A DNA stretch of 64,000 bases from CAVYGM01 sp963768025. GTDB taxonomy: Bacteria; Bacteroidota; Bacteroidia; Cytophagales; Spirosomataceae. The notes beneath the pieces are model-generated. The model searched no databases. It was not told where the DNA came from and saw nothing but the letters and a program-made list of their open reading frames with translations. The DNA lies in contig CAVYGM010000022.1 in the NCBI GenBank assembly GCA_963768025.1, positions 1-64,000 on the forward strand, read 5' to 3'. The translations under genes and the position numbers were made by a program. How positions within the stretch are numbered: position 1 is the stretch's first letter; each line of letters opens with the position of its first letter. Of the stretch, positions 30,752-39,785 are shown piece after piece.

Positions 30752-31374
30752 ATGCTAGAACAATTAATGGGTCTGATTCAGGACCACTCACAGGAAGCCA
30801 TTGTAAAGAACCCCGCAGTCCCGAATCAACAAAACGAGCGATGTGATGCAAACCATGCTCGGTTCTATCATGGGTGGCATGCAGCAGGAAGCCCAAAGTG
30901 GTAACGTCAGCGGCTCATGGGTCTGTTGTCGGGCAAGGCTGGAAGTCAATGGAATGCAGGATTAATGAACAATCCCATTGTGGCGAAATATTGCCGCTAC
31001 GGCTATTCGTAGCATTATGGAAAAATTTGGCTTGTCCAATTCCGCCGCTAGTGGAATAGTAGCTTCCGTATTACCGGGGGTGCTCAGCAGCTTAATCAAC
31101 AAAATCAGCAACCCGAATGATAATAGCATTGATTTTAACGGGGTGTTGGGTGGTTTGTTAGGTGGTAGACCTCGGCCCCTTCGGCGGTACCTCAGGTTTT
31201 GATTTTAACCAGATTGGGTACGCCATGGCCGACGGCAAATTAGACATGAATGACCTTATCCGAATTGGCGGCGGTATGTTGGGAGGTAGCTCCCCGGCTC
31301 CCCAGCAAAACAAGCAAGAAGATGGAGGATTGGACCTAGGCGGACTCTTGGGTGGATTGTTTGGCGGGAAGTAA
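30752..31374 (+). CDS. DUF937 family protein (several frameshifts)
   Basis: Joined frames give about 207 residues: MLEQLMGLIQDHSQEAIVKNPAVPNQQNE, then VMQTMLGSIMGGMQQEAQSGNVSGLMGLLSGKAGS, IAATAIRSIMEKFGLSNSAASGIVASVLPGVLSSLINKISNPND and a Gly/Leu-rich tail (GGLDLGGLLGGLFGGK). The helical ALA/GLS-rich pattern fits DUF937 (YidB-related), whose function is not established. No signal peptide. Frame changes lie near 30,840, 30,915, 30,950, 30,985 and 31,165. It is a monocistronic unit flanked by the rplT terminator and the 42-bp palindrome. Confidence 0.72.
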
Positions 31375-31425
31375 GCTTATCTCCCGATACTAAAATTTAT
31401 TATTTTTTGCACTCAGACCTGGTAC

Positions 31426-31467
31426 ACAGCAACGGTGCCAACTCCCGGGAGTTGGCACCGTTGCTGT
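31426..31467. terminator. 42-bp perfect palindrome, probable strong terminator
   Basis: A 21-base arm (beginning ACAGCAACGGTGCCAA) is immediately followed by its exact reverse complement, with no spacer; the centre is CCCGGG between 31446 and 31447. A short TTTT follows on the plus strand. It lies 51 bases after the DUF937 stop and about 195 bases before dnaK. In RNA it would fold into a very stable hairpin. Confidence 0.7.
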
Positions 31468-31661
31468 TTTAGTGAATCTGACATCTCTTCTGGTTGGATC
31501 CTGCCCCTCGTTTAAAATAGTCCGTCTCTGGCTGTTTCTGCCACCTGTCCTTTCTATAAACATGCTGTCAATTTGTCAGAACAACGGAAGAATGCCTACC
31601 CTTGGTACAAGCTTTTAGCATAGAAATACTGTACATGTAAAGTCTTAAAACTATTAATAAA

Positions 31662-33571
31662 ATGGGAAAAATTATTGGCATTGACTTAGGAACAACGAAC
31701 TCTTGCGTGGCTGTCATGGAAGGTAATGAGCCCGTCGTAATCGCAAATAGCGAAGGTGCACGTACTACTCCATCCGTAGTTGCCTTTATGGATAATGGCA
31801 ATGGCGAACGTAAAGTAGGTGCTCCGGCCAAACGTCAGGCAATCACCAATCCCAAAGCATACGATTAGCTCAATCAAGCGTTTTATGGGAAAACGCTTTG
31901 ACGAGGTTCAACAATGAAATGAAAACCGTGGCCTACGACGTAGAAAAAGGCCCTAACAATACACCACGCGTTCGGATTGGTGATCGCTCTATACACGCCA
32001 CAGGAAATTTCGGCGCTGATTCTGCAAAAAATGAAGCAGACCGCCGAAGATTATCTGGGTCAGGAAGTGACGGAAGCGGTTATCACGGTACCGGCTTACT
32101 TCAATGACGCGGAGCGTCAGGCAACCAAAGAAGCTGGTCAGATTGCGGGTCTGGATGTGAAACGTATCATCAACGAGCCTACGGCTGCTGCCCTGGCTTA
32201 CGGCTTGGATAAGCAAAATCAGGATATGAAAATTGCCGTGTTCGATTTGGGTGGTGGTACATTCGATATCTCGATTCTTGAATTGGGCGACGGCGTGTTT
32301 GAAGTAAAATCTACCGACGGTGATACCCACCTGGGTGGTGACGACTTCGACCAGGTGATTATCAACTGGCTTGGCGGACGAATTCAAGAAGGACGAAGGC
32401 ATTGACCTGACTCAGGATCCGATGGCCCTGCAACGTCTGAAAGAAGCCGCTGAAAAAGCCAAAGTAGAACTTTCGAGCTCTACCCAAACCGAGATCAACC
32501 TTCCCTATATCTTCCCGATCAACGGTATTCCAAAGCACCTGGTTCGGACGCTGACCCGTTCGAAGTTCGAGCAATTGGCAGATACGCTGTTTCAGCGAAT
32601 GATGGAGCCTTGCCGCAAAGCAATGAAAAACTGCCGGCTATCAACATCAAGGACATCAACGAAGTGATTCTGGTTGGTGGTTCCACCCGTATTCCACGAG
32701 TTCAGGAAGAAGTTGAGAAATTCTTTGGACGTAAGCCTTCCAAAGACGTAAACCCCGATGAAGCCGTAGCCGTAGGTGCTGCCATTCAGGGTGGTGTGTT
32801 GACGGGTGAAGTGAAGGATGTACTGCTTCTGGACGTGATTCCGCTTTCATTGGGTATCGAAACGTTGGGTAGTGTATTCACGAAACTGATCGAGTCCAAC
32901 ACGACGATTCCGTCCAAGAAAACAGAAACGTTCTCGACTGCGGCTGACAATCAGCCATCGGTTGAAATCCACGTGTTGCAAGGCGAGCGGCCCTTGGCCA
33001 ATCAGAACCGTACCCTCGGACGTTTCCACCTCGATGGTATTCCACCCGCACAGCGTGGTATGCCCCAGATCGAGGTAACGTTTGACGTGGATGCCAATGG
33101 TATCCTGCACGTTTCGGCCCGTGATAAAGGAACCGGCAAAGAGCAGAAGATCCGGATCGAAGCTTCCAGCGGTCTGACCGACGCAGAAATCGAAAGGATG
33201 CGTCAGGAAGCCAAAGCCAACGAAGAGTCGGATCAGAGTTGAACGCGAGAAGATCGATAAAATCAATGCCGCTGACTCCCTGATCTTCTCTACCGACAAG
33301 CAATTGAAAGAATACGGCTGACAAGCTTTCAGCTACCAATAAAACCAATATTGAGGAGGCCTTGGGTGAACTCAAAGCAGCACACAAAAACCAGGATTTG
33401 GCTGGCATTGATGCTTCTATGGAGAAACTGAACGCCGCCTGGCAAGCTGCTTCTCAGGAAATGTACGCCGCTGGTCCAGAGGCAGGTGGTGCACCATCGG
33501 ACGGTGCCCAGTCTACTGCCACTAACGACAGCGAAGACGTTACCGACGTCAACTTTGAAGAGGTAAAGTAA
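31662..33571 (+). CDS. dnaK: Chaperone DnaK (Hsp70), several frameshifts
   Basis: ATP-dependent chaperone. Nucleotide-binding domain: MGKIIGIDLGTTNSCVAVMEGNEPVVIANSEGARTTPSVVAF, VITVPAYFNDAERQATKEAGQIAGL, RIINEPTAAALAYGLDK, AVFDLGGGTFDISILELGDGVFEVKSTDGDTHLGGDDFD and VILVGGSTRIPRVQE. Substrate-binding domain: IPLSLGIETLGSVFTKLIESNTTIPSKKTETFSTAADNQPSVEIHVLQGER. The tail ends DSEDVTDVNFEEVK, the usual DnaK type. About 637 residues after joining frames at roughly 31,865, 31,990, 32,380, 32,600, 33,235 and 33,320. No CIRCE element or grpE/dnaJ neighbour is present, so heat regulation cannot be inferred. Confidence 0.95.
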
Positions 33572-33584
33572 GGCCGCAAATCAG

Positions 33585-33620
33585 AAAAATCCCTGCTCGA
33601 ATGGGAGTGGGGATTTTTTT
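33585..33620 (+). terminator. Intrinsic terminator after dnaK
   Basis: AAAAATCCC pairs with GGGGATTTTT around an inner CTC/GAG stem and GAAT loop, ending in eight T. It starts 14 bases after the dnaK stop. Confidence 0.8.
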
Positions 33621-33728
33621 TACCTAAACCAGTAGGTCTGAGCATTATTTTTTACAAAATCCACCCAAATAGTTTTCATTAGTTCTGGTATCCTTTTTTG
33701 ACGGTTGTTTAAAAAAAATCTTTGATCT

Positions 33729-33944
33729 ATGAACAAAATCCTCAATTCACCAGAGTTAGCTTACCTATCTCCAACTACCCGCGAACAAGCGATTATCCTG
33801 GCGCAAGAAATTATGGATACGCAAAAGCTATCGGCAACGGAGGCAATTCGTTTGGCTATTTTACAGGCTAAAAATTGGGCGGTAAAAAACGTGAACCGTG
33901 CAGTGTGGAAACGTCTCCGGCTAGTTGAAAAAGAGACCATATGA
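33729..33944 (+). CDS. Small hypothetical protein, 71 residues
   Basis: MNKILNSPELAYLSPTTREQAIILAQEIMDTQKLSATEAIRLAILQAKNWAVKNVNRAVWKRL: a short, basic, largely helical protein with no signal or membrane segment. It overlaps the SDR gene by 4 bp (ATGA), so it is translationally coupled with it, and this supports a real gene. A -7-like AATCTTTG ends 4 bases before the ATG, so the message may be leaderless. I recognise no family. It could be a small regulator or a partner of the dehydrogenase. Confidence 0.65.
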   Translation: MNKILNSPELAYLSPTTREQAIILAQEIMDTQKLSATEAIRLAILQAKNWAVKNVNRAVWKRLRLVEKETI

Positions 33945-34753
33945 ACCAGCAAACTGGCGATTTTAAGGATCGGGTAATTGTGGTTACGGGTGCTTCATCG
34001 GGCATTGGCCAGGCGTGCGCCTTGCTATTGGGAAGTAAAGGTGCCAAGGTAATCGTAAATTATCACAGTGGTAAGGAAGAGGCACAGCATACCCTCAGCC
34101 AGATAAAGGAGTCAGGTGGAGATGGTATAGCGGTTAAGGCCAATGTCGGTAAAGAGGCTGACGTGCAGGCACTCTTCAAGAAAACGATGGACACCTACGG
34201 TCGGCTCGATGCCGTCGTAAGTAACGCCGGTATGCAGGATGATTCCAGTTTCCTGGACATGACCCTGGATCAATGGCAAAAAGTGATTGATGTAAATCTA
34301 ACCGGGCAATTTCTCGTCACGCGGGAGGCCGCCCGGATATTTGTGAAGCAGTCTCCCGGAAAAAACAGCAAATCTACCATTGGAAATATTGTCATGATGA
34401 GTTCTGTTCATGATATTATCCCGTGGGCCGGGCACGTGAACTACGCGGCTTCCAAGGGCGGTATCATGATGTTGATGAAATCGTTGGCTCAGGAATTAGC
34501 CCCCTACAAGATACGGGTGAACTCGGTAAGCCCGGGCGCTATCAGGACGTCGATCAACAAGGAGGTATGGTCGGATGATAGTAAACTTCAGGAACTCATG
34601 AAACTTGTCCCCTACCGCCGAATCGGCACGCCCGAAGACGTAGCCAAGGCTGTGGCCTGGCTTTGCTCGGATGACTCGGACTATGTGGTAGGCGAAACAC
34701 TCTATATTGACGGTGGGATGACCTTATATCCCGAATTTTCTGATAACGGGTAA
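33941..34753 (+). CDS. Short-chain dehydrogenase/reductase, glucose 1-dehydrogenase-like
   Basis: 270 residues. Rossmann motif VTGASSGIGQACALLL (about 16-31), NAG motif (VVSNAGMQDD), Y168 and K172 in NYAASKGG with the upstream Ser (VMMSSVHD), and the C-terminal GETLYIDGGMTLYPEF typical of glucose 1-dehydrogenase-type SDRs. It uses NAD(P)+ to oxidise a sugar or alcohol; glucose is only the closest family guess. It is coupled to the preceding small gene and terminated by the strong bidirectional hairpin at 34775. Confidence 0.9.
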   Translation: MNQQTGDFKDRVIVVTGASSGIGQACALLLGSKGAKVIVNYHSGKEEAQHTLSQIKESGGDGIAVKANVGKEADVQALFKKTMDTYGRLDAVVSNAGMQDDSSFLDMTLDQWQKVIDVNLTGQFLVTREAARIFVKQSPGKNSKSTIGNIVMMSSVHDIIPWAGHVNYAASKGGIMMLMKSLAQELAPYKIRVNSVSPGAIRTSINKEVWSDDSKLQELMKLVPYRRIGTPEDVAKAVAWLCSDDSDYVVGETLYIDGGMTLYPEFSDNG

Positions 34754-34774
34754 TAAAAAAAATCATTTATGTAC

Positions 34775-34813
34775 CAACAAAAAAGGCTCATTCAAAATGA
34801 GCCTTTTTTGTTG
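34775..34813. terminator. Bidirectional terminator between SDR and OmpA genes
   Basis: A perfect 18-bp stem (arms CAACAAAAAAGGCTCATT and its complement) with a 3-base loop CAA. A/T tracts on both sides make it work in both directions, between two convergent genes. Confidence 0.9.
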
Positions 34814-34845
34814 TGCTTTTAGCACCCCTGTAAGTTGTGAAGTAC

Positions 34846-35541
34846 TTAACGAATGGCGGCTTCTTTGGTGGCTTCCTTCTTTAACTTTTCCTTCAACTTG
34901 TCATTGGCCGTGATGACAACCTCTACCCGCCGATTCTGCTTTTGGCCGGTTTCGGCATCGTTACTGGCTATGGGTTGCTCCTCACCGTACCCTACCGTCC
35001 GGATTCGTTTGCCTTTTACCGCGTTTTTCCTCAGGTAAGCAGCCACTACTTCTGATCTTCTTTGCGAAAGCTGCTTATTGTAAGAGTCGGTGCCAGTGGC
35101 ATCTGTGTGGCCCTCGATCAAAATATCCGTTTCGTCATAGTCCTGCAATACACTGGCCATGTTATCCAGGTTTTTCCGGGTTTCAGGACTAATGGCGTAA
35201 GAGTCAAATTCAAAGAGTAGTCCGGAGTCAAAGGTCATTTTTATACCTTCTCCAATTCTTTCTACTTTGGCATTCTCCACCTTCTTTTCCAATTCACGGG
35301 CTTGTTTATCCATGTATACGCCGATCAAAGTACCTACCGTTCCACCAACGGCCGCCCCAATAATAGCACCAACGGCCGTATTCCCTGACTTCTTGCCAAT
35401 GACCGCACCAGCCGCTGCTCCCGTACCGATACCGATTATGGCTCCCTGCTCCTGTCGGGACAGTTTGCTATTTTTACAGCCGGTCATACTACCCAGACAT
35501 ACTACCAGGATAGCTGCCGAAAATATCATTACTTTTTTCAT
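34846..35541 (-). CDS. OmpA family lipoprotein with glycine-zipper segment
   Basis: 231 residues. Signal peptide and lipobox (LGSMTGC, Cys22). Residues about 33-75 are a glycine-zipper (GAIIGIGTGAAAGAVIGKKSGNTAVGAIIGAAVGGTVG), then a short coiled coil. Residues about 105-220 are an OmpA C-like peptidoglycan-binding domain (FEFDSYAISPETRKNLDNMASVL, IEGHTDATGTDSYNKQLSQRRSEVVAAYL, TVGYGEEQPIASNDAETGQKQNRRVEVVI). It resembles YiaD-type proteins that tether the outer membrane to peptidoglycan. Confidence 0.93.
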   Translation of the reverse strand: MKKVMIFSAAILVVCLGSMTGCKNSKLSRQEQGAIIGIGTGAAAGAVIGKKSGNTAVGAIIGAAVGGTVGTLIGVYMDKQARELEKKVENAKVERIGEGIKMTFDSGLLFEFDSYAISPETRKNLDNMASVLQDYDETDILIEGHTDATGTDSYNKQLSQRRSEVVAAYLRKNAVKGKRIRTVGYGEEQPIASNDAETGQKQNRRVEVVITANDKLKEKLKKEATKEAAIR

Positions 35542-35574
35542 AAACAGTCAAATTAAGTTTGAAAGAAAGATGGC

Positions 35575-36243
35575 TTAAAATATGGCAAAACCAACGGTTG
35601 CCTGCCACAGGGTACTTTTGCGTTTGAGTTGGGAATTAAAATTCGAGTCGTCCGTATTGGCCTCCACCATATTGGTAAAATTTCCTTCGTACCGCAAGTC
35701 AAGGCTTAGGTTGCCAATGTCGAACCCTACCCCAGCCTGGTAGCCCAGGGCCGCCTGATTAAAATTATCGCGGACGCTATTGGCTCCCACTTCATTCAAG
35801 GCCCTTCGCAAGCCGCCGTTTTCAGCCAAACGGATAGAGGCGATGGGACCGGCGTTGATGCGTAGTACATCGCCAATGCGAAAACCTACCAGGACGGGTA
35901 CATCCAAATTGGTAAAGCGAACATTGATAGTATTTTTATCGTCGCTAATTCCATCCCTGAAAACATTGAATTCTCCTCCTTTTTGGGAGAGCAATAATTC
36001 GGGCTGAATGAATAAGCTGCTGCCAAGCCGCATAAAAACTCCCCCGACAAAACCGGTGAGCCTGGCATTCGAGTTGCCTATGCGGATGGAAGGATCTTCG
36101 GTGGATACCACCTCATTCCCTCTAAAATTGGACAGGTTGGTACCTCCTTTAACCCCAAATTTGAAATTCCTATTTTGGGCAAAGGTTAGATGCGCACCTC
36201 CCAAAAGAATGAGTATCATTACGAGTATTTTGCTCTTTTTCAT
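35575..36243 (-). CDS. Outer-membrane beta-barrel protein (porin family)
   Basis: 222 residues. Signal peptide (MKKSKILVMILILLGGAHLTFAQ) then NRNFKFGVKGGTNLSNF, the start typical of Bacteroidota small PorT/OMP_b-brl barrels. It has alternating strands (SLFIQPELLLSQKGGEF, LDVPVLVGFRIGDVLRINAGPIASIRL, LGYQAGVGFDIGNLSLDLRYEGNFTN) and ends WQATVGFAIF with terminal Phe. About 8 strands. No specific function. It is transcribed just upstream of the OmpA lipoprotein gene (33 bp gap), so the two may be co-expressed. Confidence 0.85.
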   Translation of the reverse strand: MKKSKILVMILILLGGAHLTFAQNRNFKFGVKGGTNLSNFRGNEVVSTEDPSIRIGNSNARLTGFVGGVFMRLGSSLFIQPELLLSQKGGEFNVFRDGISDDKNTINVRFTNLDVPVLVGFRIGDVLRINAGPIASIRLAENGGLRRALNEVGANSVRDNFNQAALGYQAGVGFDIGNLSLDLRYEGNFTNMVEANTDDSNFNSQLKRKSTLWQATVGFAIF

Positions 36244-36526
36244 AAAAGTTACTGGTTAGTTACTACTATATAACAATACAATTCTCATTCCATGGGGTAC
36301 TTTCTAGTTAAAACTACCAGCTTTTCTCCTACTGAATCTTGCTTTTCTGCCGTATGATCTAGGTTCTAGCGGGTTGCTTGATCCATTAAAACACGAATTG
36401 AGTTATAGTAAAAAAACTAGTAGAAAAACTTCCCCACATCCTCGATAGGTACTCAGAGGATAGCAGTAAAGTGAGTGGAACACAATTGGTACGTAACACT
36501 CTTGCACCTAAACGCTGAAAAAATAA
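36244..36526. other. 283-bp divergent intergenic region
   Basis: AT-rich region between the minus-strand beta-barrel gene and the plus-strand TspO-like gene. I see no ORF, RNA gene or strong hairpin. It presumably holds promoters for both, but no convincing TTTG/TAnnTTTG pair was found. Confidence 0.3.
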
Positions 36527-37372
36527 ATGAATACGCAAGTACCTACCTCTACGAACGGAGCCATTAAAACTTTGCAGATTTTGAACATATTGGGATTCCT
36601 GTTGATGGTTCTCTTTAACTTTTTGGCAAATTGGTTGCCGCTGAATGGCAAAACCACGGGTGAATTGTCGGATAACTATCCCAACCTGTTCGTACCCTCG
36701 GGCCCCACTTTTTCTATTTGGGGAGTTATCTATTTGTTCCTTCTGATTTTCACCATTTACCAGGCCAGAACTTTATTTACCTCCCAATCCAGTGTGGTGA
36801 ACGCGGTGGTGCATCACCTGGGAATATGGTACCTGGCCTCCTCCATTCTCAATACCCTTTGGATAATAGCCTGGCATTATGAACTATTGCCCGTATCAGT
36901 CGCTATCATGTGGCTTTTACTTTTGTCCCTAATTCTGGCAAATTTTGGGGTATCCAACAGCGAGAGCTATCTATCAGCCGGGCAAAAATTTCTGACAAAG
37001 GCCACTTTTGGGATCTATTTAGGCTGGATTTCGGTGGCTACAATCGCGAATATGACTGCCTGGCTTACGGCTATCCAATGGAGTTCGGGACTGGAAGAAG
37101 ATACCTGGGCCGTTATTATGATTTTGATTGGTACCATGCTGACGCTGTACGGGGCAAGTAGGTTGTCAAACGGATATTTAACCTTGGCGGTGGTATGGGC
37201 GTTTGTGGGAATTATTTTCAAGCGAACCGCCGAAAATCCGATGTATTTTTCCATAACCTACGTAGCGGGTGGGTGCGCGTTGCTCCTGTTTATTTATTCG
37301 CTCGTTTTGATCCGGAAGGACATGAAACTTACGCGAAGCCAACCTATCCAACCTTCCAGGCTATACGAATAG
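36527..37372 (+). CDS. TspO/MBR-related membrane protein, long form
   Basis: 281 residues with about eight hydrophobic segments. The N-terminal half carries the TspO-like pattern NLFVPSGPTFSIWGVIYLFLLIFTIYQ, followed by LNTLWIIAWHYELLPVSVAIMWLLLLSLI, resembling the Trp-rich TspO fold, but the protein is longer than the 160-residue standard. Canonical TspO binds porphyrins or cholesterol; the long Bacteroidota form is uncharacterised. The basic C-terminus is cytoplasmic. It converges with the TPR gene, 7 bp apart. Confidence 0.72.
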   Translation: MNTQVPTSTNGAIKTLQILNILGFLLMVLFNFLANWLPLNGKTTGELSDNYPNLFVPSGPTFSIWGVIYLFLLIFTIYQARTLFTSQSSVVNAVVHHLGIWYLASSILNTLWIIAWHYELLPVSVAIMWLLLLSLILANFGVSNSESYLSAGQKFLTKATFGIYLGWISVATIANMTAWLTAIQWSSGLEEDTWAVIMILIGTMLTLYGASRLSNGYLTLAVVWAFVGIIFKRTAENPMYFSITYVAGGCALLLFIYSLVLIRKDMKLTRSQPIQPSRLYE

Positions 37373-37379
37373 GAAGTGC

Positions 37380-39647
37380 TTAAAAAATGGGACATTGCGT
37401 GCCCGAGCGGCGACCCCGTTTTTTTAAGGCTACCTTCTGAGACTTGTAGGAGCCTTTTTTGTTTTTGTCTTTGGGAAGCTTTTTTTCGGTGTAGGGGATC
37501 AGTTTAAAGTCATATTCAGGAATGAAGTACTCCTCGTCATATTCGGCAACGGGCAACGGAAGGTAATGGCGACCAGGAAAATAGAGCGTGTCGTACTCGT
37601 AGTCGTACAGGTATATCGTAACGAACCCATCGCGACTGTACTTGATCCCAATGTCGGAGAAGCCGCCTTCGGTATCGTTAGAGGCGGTGGCCGCCGCCAG
37701 CGAACTCGCGAATTTTTTCTGGGTACCTTTCAACAACAAATTCATGTTGAACTGGAATACCCGATTAGAAGAATCAATTTGAATAGCTACCCCAAGGTAG
37801 TATTTGGCATCCTTGTAGTTTTCCAGGCCCGCGTGCAGGACGGCCGTGTTGTTCAGGGCGCTCTTGTCCTGGTAGGTTTGGTAGCTAAGTTTGGCTTCGT
37901 CGTATTTCTGCCAATACCGAAATACATTCCCTTGATTCACATTATAAAACTTCCGACCGGGAGCTACTTCCATTGCCTTTTTGAAGTCATTAAAGGCCAA
38001 TTGATACTGCTCGTCAGCTTCGCCGACCAGTTTCTTCTGTTCCGATCGGTTGCCCTGGTAAGCATTCACAATTCCCCGGTTGTTGAGCAAAAAAGGTACC
38101 GTTGGATTAGCTTCCACCAAGCTATCAAAGAGGGCCCGGGACTGATTAAGCTGATCGTTTTCAAGCAGCACCACGCCCCAACCGTTCTGGGCTTTCAGGT
38201 TCTGGGGATTCAGGGCAATGGCCTTTCTGAACACCTCGTACCCTTTTTTGAACATGTCAAAGTGAAGGAGGAGATTCCCGTAGTTACTCCACATCTTGTC
38301 GTACGTTTTTTCGTGGGTAAGGGCCCGGCTCAGGTACTGGCCCGCGAGGGAAAAACTTTTTTGGTCGACCAGAATCCCACTTATGCCCGCCAGGGCTTCG
38401 TACCGGTTGGGATCCAGTCGGACCGCCGTTTCAAAATCGGACAAAGCGGCACCTGATTTTTTGGTATAGTACTTGGCGAAACCCCGGCTTACAAAAATAT
38501 CCGCCAGACTGCGATCCTCCGGATTAAACAAGGTCTTTGCCCGTTCAAAATCATCCAGCGCCTTTTGGTACTCTTTCAGTCCATAGTGGGTTACGCCCCG
38601 TCCCAGGTAGGCGGAGACATAGGTACTATCTGCATCCAGAATCCGATCATACATCCCCTTGGCTGCCGCGTACAGGCGCCTCGAAACCAATACATTCGCC
38701 TGACCGCAGAGAGCGACCTGGCTATTTTTCATAATGGCAGCGGCCAATCGGTAATACTTCTGCGCGTTTTCGAACTGCCCCAGAGCATAAAAGGTATGAC
38801 CAAGGCCCAGAAAGGCATCCATTCTGAACTTTTTATCGTCACTTTCCAAATATTCCTCAAAACTGGCCTGTGCTTCCGGGTACCTTTTTAAATCCACGAG
38901 TGCATTGGCATACCTAATCTGTGCTTTATGATTCCTTTTTGCTACTTTTTCAAAATCGGAGACTGCGCTTTTTGACTTTTTCAATTTCATCAGCACATCT
39001 CCCCGCAACAGCCGGTAGGCCATCTCGTCTTTTTGGCGGATTGCGGAAGTCACCTCACCAACGGATTCAGGGTACTGATGGTTTTGTTTGAATAAGAGAC
39101 CTACATTATAATTCCATTTGCCCCCCTGACTTCGATGGGGGGTACCTTGCGCGTACAGGAGGCCGTCGCTCACGCTCCCTTCCCGGCCAAACGTCACCAA
39201 GGTATTGAGCACCGAAAATTTGCTGGCAGTAGAATTTGTGAAACTAGCTCGGGCAGCCGGATAGTCCCGGCTCAGCAAGTGCAGCAAGCCAATCTGGTAG
39301 GAAGTCAGTTGATCCAGGGAATCAAGGGAGGTAAGAACTCGGAGTGCCTTGCTGTAATTGCCCGAGAGGGCATTAAGCACGGCTTCGTTAGAATATTTTT
39401 GAACCGAATCAGCTGGATTGTAGTAAGTTTTGTGATAATCGCGGTAGGCTCGTTGAAGGTCGAGTAGCTCCCGCCGGTATTCGGCACTTTGAAGAATCTT
39501 AGGGTCATTCTCCTCAACTGCTTGGTTGAACAATTGAAGGCATTTTGTAAAAAGTGACTGGCAGTCCTTAAAATCCTGAGCTTGGGCAGTGGGAGTTCCA
39601 CGGCCGAACCAGCACAGGATCAAAAGCACAACCAGTCCCCTTTTCAT
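37380..39647 (-). CDS. Secreted TPR-repeat protein, 755 residues
   Basis: Signal peptide (MKRGLVVLLILCWFGRGTPTAQAQ). Most of residues 90-630 is tandem TPR motifs such as ARYANALVDLKRYPEAQASFEEYLE-type helices, YVSAYLGRGVTHYGLKEYQKALDDFERA and YEALAGISGILVDQKSFSLAGQYLSRAL. The C-terminal 120 residues are rich in Tyr and acidic residues (YLYDYEYDTLYFPGRHYLPLPVAEYDEEYFIPEYDFKLI is in this region), then a basic Lys/Arg tail. It is periplasmic or envelope-bound and probably a protein-interaction scaffold. The partner is unknown. No obvious operon link. Confidence 0.85.
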   Translation of the reverse strand: MKRGLVVLLILCWFGRGTPTAQAQDFKDCQSLFTKCLQLFNQAVEENDPKILQSAEYRRELLDLQRAYRDYHKTYYNPADSVQKYSNEAVLNALSGNYSKALRVLTSLDSLDQLTSYQIGLLHLLSRDYPAARASFTNSTASKFSVLNTLVTFGREGSVSDGLLYAQGTPHRSQGGKWNYNVGLLFKQNHQYPESVGEVTSAIRQKDEMAYRLLRGDVLMKLKKSKSAVSDFEKVAKRNHKAQIRYANALVDLKRYPEAQASFEEYLESDDKKFRMDAFLGLGHTFYALGQFENAQKYYRLAAAIMKNSQVALCGQANVLVSRRLYAAAKGMYDRILDADSTYVSAYLGRGVTHYGLKEYQKALDDFERAKTLFNPEDRSLADIFVSRGFAKYYTKKSGAALSDFETAVRLDPNRYEALAGISGILVDQKSFSLAGQYLSRALTHEKTYDKMWSNYGNLLLHFDMFKKGYEVFRKAIALNPQNLKAQNGWGVVLLENDQLNQSRALFDSLVEANPTVPFLLNNRGIVNAYQGNRSEQKKLVGEADEQYQLAFNDFKKAMEVAPGRKFYNVNQGNVFRYWQKYDEAKLSYQTYQDKSALNNTAVLHAGLENYKDAKYYLGVAIQIDSSNRVFQFNMNLLLKGTQKKFASSLAAATASNDTEGGFSDIGIKYSRDGFVTIYLYDYEYDTLYFPGRHYLPLPVAEYDEEYFIPEYDFKLIPYTEKKLPKDKNKKGSYKSQKVALKKRGRRSGTQCPIF

Positions 39648-39673
39648 CTAATAGTGTTTTAGAGCGTTTATTC

Positions 39674-39727
39674 CAGGAAATAAAAAATTCCTGCTCTATA
39701 TAGCAACGAGTACCAGCAAGAGCTGGT
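39674..39727 (-). terminator. Two hairpins downstream of the GH65 gene
   Basis: Downstream of the GH65 stop (minus strand) lie ACCAGC-AAGA-GCTGGT (39712-39727) and CCAGGAA/TTCCTG around an A/T run (39674-39692). The first is a perfect 6-bp stem; the second has a T-rich loop on the minus strand. Together they could end transcription, though neither is a classic stem plus T-tract. Confidence 0.35.
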
Positions 39728-39785
39728 GTTACGCGCTCAAAAATTTAAAGCTGGAATTTCCAGTTGGAAAATTCCTAACCATCGC

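Noticed and set aside
31468..31661. Heat-shock CIRCE element upstream of dnaK
   Set aside because: No TTAGCACTC-N9-GAGTGCTAA pattern is present.
10483..33571. Programmed frameshifting or pseudogenes in acn, topA, thrS and dnaK
   Set aside because: There are too many breaks, in essential genes, without shared slippery sites; error in the consensus is simpler.
37566..38456. 296-aa plus-strand ORF inside the TPR gene
   Set aside because: Antisense to a protein with clear TPR motifs and a signal peptide; its own translation has no recognisable features.
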